From JBOGJG01 sp050747825 (lineage in GTDB: Bacteria; Acidobacteriota; UBA6911; RPQK01; JBOGJG01), in the NCBI GenBank assembly GCA_050747825.1, contig JBOGJG010000314.1, positions 1-29,979 of the forward strand: a stretch of 29,979 nt of DNA. Direction: 5' to 3'. The first letter of the stretch is position 1; the number at the start of each line of letters is the position of its first letter. The position numbers were made by a program, and so were the translations under genes. The notes under the pieces were generated by a model. The model did not search any database. It saw only the letters and a program-made list of their open reading frames with translations, and was not told the DNA's origin. This document shows, piece after piece, positions 25,301-29,979 of this stretch.

Positions 25301-25878
25301 TCCAGCCGCAATTGGGCGTTCTGGGTTTCCGCGCCGTGGCAGGAAAAGCAGGATCGCTCCAGTATCGGAAACACCTCCCGCGCAAAATCCACTTTGCGGT
25401 TGATCACAGGGATCTCTACTGCTTGCTGCGGCTCACCGGCAGGGGGCGGCGGAGAAGCCGTGGCACCTTGCTCGGACCAGGGTGCCCCCTGGTCGATCCA
25501 GGCCGTGATAAGATCAATCTCTTCCTGGGGAAGGGGGTCTCCCACCGGCGGCATGATCAACTTGGAATCGGCCGGGGCGCTGATCCGGCGCACCAGGAGA
25601 CTCTCGCCGGAGCGTCCCGGGAGGATCGCCGGCGCCGAAACGCCTCCTTTCAGGGCAGCCTCACTCACATCCAGACGCAGGCCGTTCATCTGCAGAGCCG
25701 GACCGTGGCACTGGAAGCAGTGCTTCTCCAGGATGGGTCGGATATCCTTGGCGAAATCAACTGAAACGGTCCCCCCATGGTGGTCTTGGGCAGAAGGCCC
25801 GCCGCTGAAAGCGAGGGCGGCTACAGAGAAGGAAAAAACGGCCAACAGGGCGCGCTTAATGAAATGCCGGTTATCCAT
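22354..25878 (-). CDS. PSCyt1/DUF1549/DUF1553 protein with two PSCyt1 domains
   Basis: The 1174-residue secreted protein has a signal segment at about 8-30. Two consecutive PSCyt1 cytochrome domains follow, with haem motifs CFQCH (54-58) and CFSCH (177-181), each ending in an AWIDQGAPW/GWIDQGAEW motif. The DUF1549 domain is at about 288-490, with a third CxxCH (CAQCH, 472-476). A helical, probably coiled-coil stretch (about 515-560, RWLDEIARLEERLRTS) precedes a beta-rich insert near 575-750 that may be a carbohydrate-binding jelly-roll. DUF1553 lies near 860-1110 (DRDNPLTARVTMNRIW; NTPLQALTTLND). The paralogue at 4387-7041 has one PSCyt1 and lacks the insert. GGAGG lies 13-16 bases upstream of ATG 25878. 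It is followed by DUF1501 with an ATGA-type junction. Confidence 0.92.
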   Translation of the reverse strand: MDNRHFIKRALLAVFSFSVAALAFSGGPSAQDHHGGTVSVDFAKDIRPILEKHCFQCHGPALQMNGLRLDVSEAALKGGVSAPAILPGRSGESLLVRRISAPADSKLIMPPVGDPLPQEEIDLITAWIDQGAPWSEQGATASPPPPAGEPQQAVEIPVINRKVDFAREVFPILERSCFSCHGAETQNAQLRLDARKIVLQGGVSGPAVVPGRAEESLLFLRIAGLTEQPQMPLVGEKLSPQEIALVRGWIDQGAEWPEGLGAVVEEIAKHWAYVKPIRPELPEVSIPSWIRNPIDRFVLARLDKEGLQPSPEADRATLIRRVSLDLAGLPPSVAEVDAFLVDTRPDAYERLVDRLLASPHYGERWTFHWLDLARYADTNGYEKDRPRSLWPYRDWVVKAFNQNMPFDQFTIEQIAGDLLPHATREQKVATGFHRNTMINDEGGVDHEEFRVAAVLDRVNTTGTVWLGTTLECAQCHNHKYDPITQKEYYQFYAFFNKTVPDVETDEFNLRLLGLGGEIEVPTPEQEAKRQRWLDEIARLEERLRTSTADLESAQRRWEQEMRADRHQPEWVRLDPVQSFASSGVTLTELEDHSILVSGTESDRDLYSIGVKTDLRGITALKLEVLPHEDLPQGGPGRGPKGAFILTGFEVEILPAQDKGTIFDASRDPQKVHFATALADQAGKGYRVRGALDGRSETGWGVRIGPAGEPGHHEAVFVAESLLDSSSETRLRIRLQQESPLEHHQIGRFSLWVTTDPNPGIELVRPILASSPAERSDVQSEDLVAYFRSITPLLEPARERLAELRRDLWNLDIPTTLTMEEMKEPRPTHVLIRGNYLSPGERVEPGVPAVLHPFPKDQPAHRLGLARWLVDRDNPLTARVTMNRIWAEYFGRGIVETLEDFGTRSEPPTHPQLLDWLATEFMQDWDLKRMHRLIVTSATYRESSRVTPDLLKQDPYNSLLTRGPRFRVPVEMIRDIALAVGGLLNLEIGGPSVFPPQPEGILDDSFSFFDLMARWETSEGSDRYRRGLYTFWRRTAPYPAFLTFDFPRRDVCTVSRSRTNTPLQALTTLNDPAFVEPAIGLAQRMMTEAPGAIRDQLTYGLRLCVARHAKEDELDSLVDLYEKALHKFKKNPSSARALVFSGELDPPADLDLVRLAALTVVSNVLLNMDETITKG

Positions 25879-25900
25879 GTTCAGATCAGCCCCTCCTTCT

Positions 25901-25942
25901 ACGAAGTGCGAATTGTACTTCGCACTTCGTACTTCGCACTTT
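25901..25942. repeat. Heptamer repeat array forming a perfect 12-bp hairpin
   Basis: ACGAAGTGCGAA (25901-25912) pairs perfectly with TTCGCACTTCGT (25919-25930) across a six-base loop. The right arm belongs to four 7-base units GTACTTC, GCACTTC, GTACTTC, GCACTTT at 25915-25942. It lies 23 bases upstream of the PSCyt1 start at 25878, so on the minus strand it would be in the 5' leader of that mRNA. No terminator-like T-run follows. Confidence 0.8.
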
Positions 25943-26053
25943 CTTCAGCCGTGGCTCATAATGTTCTCAGATAATAAGGAGAACAGAACCAATTATAAAT
26001 ACAAATATAATGATAGTTCCTCAACCTTCGTCTTGCAATTCCTTCACACCCTG

Positions 26054-26092
26054 AAAAAGCCGCGGGCACACTCGCAGCGCTCGCGGTGTGCC
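26054..26092 (-). terminator. Intrinsic terminator after the sulfatase gene
   Basis: Read on the minus strand, GGCACAC+CGC pairs with GCG+GTGTGCC (one bulged base, seven-base loop), followed within a few bases by TTTTT (26058-26054). The stem starts about 95 bases beyond the sulfatase stop. Stem strength and T-run fit a Rho-independent terminator. Confidence 0.6.
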
Positions 26093-26187
26093 GTCCCGGT
26101 CGCCGGGCCGTGCCGGTGGACTGCAGACGGGTCCTGCCGGCTTGGTCATCATATGGAAGCCGGTCAGGTGTCTCGAGAATTCACGCA

Positions 26188-27822
26188 TTACCTTCTGTTC
26201 GAGGACGCCAGGCCAGGCGGGCGCGGGTCCGGAGGTTCGCAAAACCACACCAGAGCTTCTTCAATGGAGAGGTCAGGCGGAAGCTCGCCGGCCAGCGGGT
26301 GAGTCTCTTGGAAGCGACTGAGCAGCTTCTGCTGCAGTTTCTCCAGCACCTCCCTGTGGCCGGGCTCCCCGGCCAGGTTGGTTGTCTCTCCGGGGTCCTG
26401 TTGGAGATTGTAAAGCCGGTGGGTCACACCCGGGGCTCCCTTTCCGGTCACATACCAGGCGAGATCCTCTTTACCACTGGTGAAGATGTATTTCCATTCC
26501 TCCGTCCTCACCATCGCCTTGTTATCATGCAAATACTCGCTGAAAACATAGTCTCGATGCCTGTCTGTCCGCCCTTCCAACAGGGGCAGTAGACTGCTTC
26601 CCTGAACTCCCTCCATGGGCGGGACTTGCAACAGCTCCAGCAGAGTGGGCACCACATCGACGAACTCCACGAGCGCATCGATGGATTTCCCCTCTCCCAA
26701 GCGCGGGATGTTGCGCATGATCAGCGGAGCCCGGATGGCCTCTTCCCACATCATGTGCTTTTCGAACCGGCCGTGGTGGCCTAGCAAATAGCCATGATCC
26801 CCCGCGTAGACAACCAGGGTCGAAGCGACGAGTCCGAGCCGATCCAGGGCGTCCAGGACGAGCCCCACGTTTTTGTCGAGATACTCGACTGAGGCGTAAT
26901 AGGAGGCGACAATACCCCGCTTGTCCTCTTCCGCCAGCTCTCTGAAAATCGCAGGAATCCAGCGCTCGTCTTCCAAACCCACGGCAGGCAAGGGCATATC
27001 GGCCGGATCGTACTTGTCCGCGTACTCGATGGGGAAATTAAAAGGTGAGTGCGGTTCATAAAAGCTCAACCAGAGGCACATGCGTTCGTTGCGGTTCTCA
27101 CGCAGAAAATCGATAGCCCGCCGGGCGAAAAAGGTTCCCAGGGAGTCCTCGTCGTACAGGCCTTGATTGTTGAGGTCACCCGGCTTTGGATAGCCCGTGC
27201 CGGGCAGCATATCGGCGTTAAGCCATTCCCGGGCCGGCACGCGGAAAGGCTGCCAGAGCGGCTTGTAGCGGAGGTCCTCGGGAGGCTTGCGGGCGGGATG
27301 CTCGGCCAGATAACGGTCGTGATCTTCGCCGTCGATGCGGTAATCAAAGCCGTGGTGATTGTCCGCCTTACTGATCACCTCCTCATCAAAGCCCACGCGC
27401 CGCAGCATCTCACGGTTGCCGTTGAAGTGCATCTTGCCGACGGCACCCGTACGAAATCCGAACCGCTTCAAATGATCCGCAATGGTGACCTCTTCGCTGG
27501 ATAGGGGAGTGCTCAGCAGGGTGACTCCCACGGCGTGAGGCAGCCTCCCCGTAATGAGGGACTGCCGGCTGGCGGTGCATATCGGAGAGTTGACATAGGC
27601 CCCGTCGAAACGGATGCCTTGAGCCGCCAGCCGGTCCAGGTTCGGCGTTCGGATGAGGCTATTCCCATAAGCTCCCAGGGCGTAGGCGGCGTGGTCGTCC
27701 CCCATGATGAAAAGCAGGTTCCGGATCTCCGCGGGTCCGTCATGGGGTGCCGTTCCCGGGGCGCATCCACTCAGCATCGAAAAGAGAAGGGCGAGGGAGA
27801 AAAGATGAGATTTGATTGTCAA
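26188..27822 (-). CDS. Sulfatase (formylglycine-dependent) lipoprotein
   Basis: The 544-residue product is a type I sulfatase. It starts with a lipoprotein signal ending in the lipobox LSGC (Cys20), so it is likely anchored in a membrane facing the periplasm or outside. The active-site signature is C82-T-A-S-R86 in ICTASRQSLITGRLPH, with Cys82 to be converted to formylglycine by a maturase not in this window. Metal ligands are expected at GDD (41-43) and in YAGDHGYLLGHHGRFEKHMMWEE. The C-terminal part has the usual LYNLQQDPGETTNLAG. It would hydrolyse a sulfate ester, substrate unknown. The start is TTG 27822, the only one that keeps the signal; no strong ribosome site precedes it. Translation starts seven bases after the stop of a TonB receptor remnant, suggesting the two were once one operon. 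Confidence 0.93.
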   Translation of the reverse strand: MTIKSHLFSLALLFSMLSGCAPGTAPHDGPAEIRNLLFIMGDDHAAYALGAYGNSLIRTPNLDRLAAQGIRFDGAYVNSPICTASRQSLITGRLPHAVGVTLLSTPLSSEEVTIADHLKRFGFRTGAVGKMHFNGNREMLRRVGFDEEVISKADNHHGFDYRIDGEDHDRYLAEHPARKPPEDLRYKPLWQPFRVPAREWLNADMLPGTGYPKPGDLNNQGLYDEDSLGTFFARRAIDFLRENRNERMCLWLSFYEPHSPFNFPIEYADKYDPADMPLPAVGLEDERWIPAIFRELAEEDKRGIVASYYASVEYLDKNVGLVLDALDRLGLVASTLVVYAGDHGYLLGHHGRFEKHMMWEEAIRAPLIMRNIPRLGEGKSIDALVEFVDVVPTLLELLQVPPMEGVQGSSLLPLLEGRTDRHRDYVFSEYLHDNKAMVRTEEWKYIFTSGKEDLAWYVTGKGAPGVTHRLYNLQQDPGETTNLAGEPGHREVLEKLQQKLLSRFQETHPLAGELPPDLSIEEALVWFCEPPDPRPPGLASSNRR

Positions 27823-27829
27823 GATCCGG

Positions 27830-27982
27830 CTACCAGAGAAGCTTCAGGCCGAACTGGATTTCGCGGGCCTCTCTGGCGCCGCGGATTTCTCCAACAAAAG
27901 CATTTTGAATGTTCATCACGGGCTGCCCGAACTGGGGATGATTGAAAGCATTGAAGAACTCCGCTCGAAACTGCACCCTCAT
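27830..27982 (-). pseudogene. C-terminal fragment of a TonB-dependent receptor
   Basis: The last 50 codons read VQFRAEFFNAFNHPQFGQP and end REIQFGLKLLW, the hallmark C-terminus of Oar-like Acidobacteriota receptors (compare LQFRSEFFNIFNHTNF and IQFGFRLDF in the gene at 8548). Homology begins abruptly at an ATG-like codon at 27982; the upstream DNA is AT-rich and carries no receptor sequence. A roughly 1000-codon deletion or rearrangement removed the rest. The stop is seven bases from the sulfatase start. The piece has no signal peptide and cannot function. Confidence 0.85.
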
Positions 27983-28155
27983 TTTTGATCTTTTGATTGC
28001 TATATTTGAATTTTTGTTTGCCTTCCGTTTTTTTTGGGCCCTTTCGGGTCTCGACGGTCTCAAAGCGGCCGGCGGAGGGCCTGCCCGAGTGGATGCCATG
28101 ATTCAGTCGGGCTCCTTCAGAGGGTGAAGGGGCTACCGGGGCCTGGCCGAACATC
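27983..28155. other. Spacer between deacetylase and receptor remnant
   Basis: There is no gene in these bases. About 27983-28035 is a markedly AT-rich, low-complexity stretch (ATTTTTG/GATTG-like words), unlike the surrounding DNA, placed at the break point of the receptor remnant. The remainder is GC-rich and featureless; a small CCCGAAAGGG hairpin near 28040 lacks a T-run on its downstream side. Confidence 0.5.
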
Positions 28156-29880
28156 TCACGGCAGCTGGGAGAAGCGCTGCCGGGCTTTCTGCAACTCCTC
28201 CTCAAGGGCCTGACCTTCATAGAACCAGAGCCGGCCCCGCACGCGGACGGTTTGACCCGGGGGGCAGTCCGGTAGCATCGGGTCAGCATGAAAGCAGGGG
28301 ACTTCGGCGTTTCCCCACGCCCGGCCGCATCGATCCCAGGCGGTCAGGATCCAGCGGTCCTCCGTGGCGGATCGCACTGCGGCCACGGGGCTTTCGAACC
28401 TCTTGTTCTCGTTGCTTTGCCGGCTGAAATCCGACGCCCCTTTGAGCATCACGCAGATCTGCGTGCGAAGGCCGCTCAGGCTCCCGTCTGAGCCATTGCG
28501 AAGCCACAGCTCCATCTCCACGTGCCGGCGCCGGGGACGAAGCGACGCACCAAAGGCAATCCCATTGGGCAGTTCGCGGCCCGAGCGGAGACTTCCGTCC
28601 GGATGGCGCCGCCAGTCGACATTTTCTATCCATTGATTCTGCTCATCCCAGACGGTGGGGATGTGAGTGTGAGCCAGATAAATCAATCCCCGGTTGCTGA
28701 AAATGGCCTCTGGAAGGTCCACTACCACATAACTGGAGGCATCCCAGGGCAGAAAGACGCTGGCTTTGGTTCCTCGGTGTGGATGGACCGCCCCTTCCAG
28801 AAACCCGATACGGGGGTGTCTGCCACCCGGGTATGGTAAGACCCGCAGCCTGTCAGGGTCTCTGACTGAGGCACCGGCACGCAAGCCCGTCTGCTCGGCC
28901 TTTTCCTTCAGTTCCTGAAGGCCCAGTCCCGTGACGCTTTGCACCTCGGACCAGTCGTAGCGGTGATAACGCAGCATGTTTTCCAGCCAGTAGCCGAGAT
29001 CCGCCCGGGTGGCTTCCATCTCGGCGGGCAATTGCAGCTCCTCTTGCGGATGGTCCGGGTAGCGGGCATCCAGAAGCGCGTCGTCCGGGTCCCGATCCGG
29101 CAAAAACGGCGCCAGGTCTCGCAGGGCAATCACCCGAAAGTCGTGCTCTTTCAAATGGGCCATGTAGTCGCGGAATCGGTCGGGAGGCGTGTGAACCCAC
29201 GGGTGAACGGGGTCAGGAACGCCGTGAAACTGCAGGACCACGATCCGGCCCTCGCGGGCAGGCTGCACGACCCGCTGGAAGTGTTCCAGCGTCCACTCGG
29301 GATAGGCGTCCCCGGTAGTGGGAATCAAGAGCCGGTGATTTTTTTCGGGATCAAAGACCGGCCCGGGCTGCACGGCTCCGTAAGGGACTTCGGGCTGCAT
29401 GCCGCGTCGTGCAAACCGGTAGCCGAGGTCCCGGAGCTGCTCGACCGTTTCGGGGCCGAAGGCGTTGCCGCTGTAAGCAAAGCTGACGGGTTTGGGCACA
29501 CCCGCTTCCTCAAGTCGGCTCTCCACGAGAGCCAGCTCGGCAGGGAGCCGTGCGGCGTTTCGCGGAGTCGAGAAATCCGCGTGAGTCCAGCTATGATTAC
29601 CGATCTCAAAGCCCATCTGGTGAATCTCGGAGACCTCCTCCCAGGTCAGGAAGTACTCGGAATCGGTCATCCATCGGTGCGTGACGAAGAAAGTCGCCCC
29701 AAAGCCCAGCTTCCGGAGCAAAGGGGCCACGACGGTCCGGTGGGACTTCACGGCGTCATCAAAAGTCAGCACCACCGCGCCGGAGCGCTGGTCCTGCTCC
29801 GGCTGATTCCGGCAGGTGGAAAAGACAATCAGGAGCAGGATGAGGGCAATCGAGAGCGGGACCTGCATGATCAGCTTCAA
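28156..29880 (-). CDS. Polysaccharide deacetylase (NodB domain) with unassigned C-terminal half
   Basis: The 574-residue protein has an N-terminal hydrophobic segment (VPLSIALILLLIVFSTC) followed by a NodB/carbohydrate esterase 4 domain (about 34-265). Catalytic motifs are TFDD (39-42, Asp41/42) and NHSWTH (95-100, His96 and His100 as metal ligands), then SFAYSGNAFG and IVVLQFHGVP. The enzyme class removes N- or O-acetyl groups from glycans. Residues about 275-574 are not a family I can name; they contain IYLAHTHIPTVWDEQNQW, ENVDWRRHPDGSLRSGRELPNG and a beta-rich tail. The Cys23 context (FSTC) is a poor lipobox. The TTG at 29880 is chosen because AAAGGAG (29888-29894) is seven bases upstream; ATG 29868 would be too far from it. 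Confidence 0.88.
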   Translation of the reverse strand: MKLIMQVPLSIALILLLIVFSTCRNQPEQDQRSGAVVLTFDDAVKSHRTVVAPLLRKLGFGATFFVTHRWMTDSEYFLTWEEVSEIHQMGFEIGNHSWTHADFSTPRNAARLPAELALVESRLEEAGVPKPVSFAYSGNAFGPETVEQLRDLGYRFARRGMQPEVPYGAVQPGPVFDPEKNHRLLIPTTGDAYPEWTLEHFQRVVQPAREGRIVVLQFHGVPDPVHPWVHTPPDRFRDYMAHLKEHDFRVIALRDLAPFLPDRDPDDALLDARYPDHPQEELQLPAEMEATRADLGYWLENMLRYHRYDWSEVQSVTGLGLQELKEKAEQTGLRAGASVRDPDRLRVLPYPGGRHPRIGFLEGAVHPHRGTKASVFLPWDASSYVVVDLPEAIFSNRGLIYLAHTHIPTVWDEQNQWIENVDWRRHPDGSLRSGRELPNGIAFGASLRPRRRHVEMELWLRNGSDGSLSGLRTQICVMLKGASDFSRQSNENKRFESPVAAVRSATEDRWILTAWDRCGRAWGNAEVPCFHADPMLPDCPPGQTVRVRGRLWFYEGQALEEELQKARQRFSQLP

Positions 29881-29887
29881 AGAAAAG

Positions 29888-29894
29888 CTCCTTT
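29888..29894 (-). promoter_or_regulatory. Ribosome binding site deciding the TTG start of the deacetylase
   Basis: On the minus strand AAAGGAG is followed by seven bases and TTG (29880). The in-frame ATG at 29868 is 19 bases away, so TTG is the likelier start. Confidence 0.6.
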
Positions 29895-29979
29895 CAGCAA
29901 AGTTCTATCCAGCTTGATTCATCTGATGATTGTCACTCAGCACCAAATGAACTCTTGGCTTCGGACCTAGGCCATAATC

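Larger units (their letters stand above)
25879..26187. other. Intergenic region between sulfatase and PSCyt1 operon
   Basis: No gene is seen in these 309 bases. They hold a 12-bp hairpin with heptamer repeats near the PSCyt1 start, an AT-rich patch at about 25975-26035 that could contain the operon promoter (TATAAT read on the minus strand at 25997-25992, without a convincing -35), and a terminator for the sulfatase gene at 26054-26092. Confidence 0.6.

Noticed and set aside
26021..26248. 75-codon minus-strand open frame after the sulfatase
   Set aside because: It overlaps the sulfatase end in another frame and runs through the terminator hairpin; no similarity or ribosome site.
25073..26302. 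409-codon plus-strand open frame
   Set aside because: It crosses the antisense of the PSCyt1 gene, the intergenic hairpin and the sulfatase tail; composition is Arg/Ser-rich shadow-like.
28035..28060. Intrinsic terminator (CCCGAAAGGG next to an A/T run)
   Set aside because: The stem is only a few base pairs and the homopolymer is on the wrong side for the minus-strand deacetylase transcript.
28939..29970. 343-codon plus-strand open frame opposite the deacetylase
   Set aside because: Antisense shadow; the minus-strand NodB motifs are clear.

Overview
The window looks like part of a GC-rich chromosome from an Acidobacteriota-like bacterium, with Planctomycetota or Verrucomicrobiota as less likely alternatives. 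The reasons are an Oar-type TonB-dependent receptor with an N-terminal carboxypeptidase-regulatory-like domain, a GWxTD-domain protein, two PSCyt1/DUF1549/DUF1553 + DUF1501 gene pairs, an FG-GAP/ASPIC-UnbV protein, a formylglycine-type sulfatase lipoprotein and a gluconate-2-dehydrogenase-like GMC oxidoreductase. The taxonomic call is an inference from gene content only. No tRNA, rRNA or CRISPR array was seen.

Layout. Positions 1-1186 are a gene graveyard: the tail of an IS91-type transposase, a fragment of an FG-GAP protein on the other strand, and a DeoR-type regulator broken by two frameshifts. Positions 1219-2892 (minus) encode an exported FG-GAP/ASPIC-UnbV protein. Positions 3069-13516 (plus) hold TPR protein, PSCyt1/DUF1549/DUF1553 protein, DUF1501 protein, TonB-dependent receptor and GWxTD protein, mostly tightly spaced. 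Facing it on the minus strand, 25878 down to 13524, is a second set: PSCyt1/DUF1549/DUF1553 protein with a doubled haem domain, DUF1501 protein, TPR protein, gluconate 2-dehydrogenase subunit 3 and GMC oxidoreductase. The two sets meet tail to tail with only 7 bases between stop codons. Positions 26188-29880 (minus) carry a sulfatase lipoprotein, the last 50 codons of a lost TonB receptor, and a polysaccharide deacetylase with an unassigned C-terminal half.

The main discovery is a complete 3449-bp mobile element at 15066-18514. It has 26-bp terminal inverted repeats (25/26 identical) and a perfect 8-bp target duplication (CCTACTTC). It splits the GMC oxidoreductase gene after codon 31; removing the element and one duplication restores an uninterrupted 541-codon frame. 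The element carries IS66-type tnpA and tnpB on one strand. On the other strand it has an intact DUF4338/DruA-family gene, a translationally coupled 82-residue protein, and an IS66 tnpC that has lost its catalytic core and is frameshifted. It also holds an internal 16-bp copy of its own terminal repeat. DruA is the name-giving protein of the Druantia anti-phage system, so this is a DruA homologue as transposon cargo, probably moved in trans.

Working together (inference): the secreted sulfatase, deacetylase, TonB receptor and dehydrogenase modules suggest a heterotroph that breaks down complex, possibly sulfated, polymers and passes electrons through periplasmic haem proteins. The GMC dehydrogenase branch is currently inactivated by the transposon.
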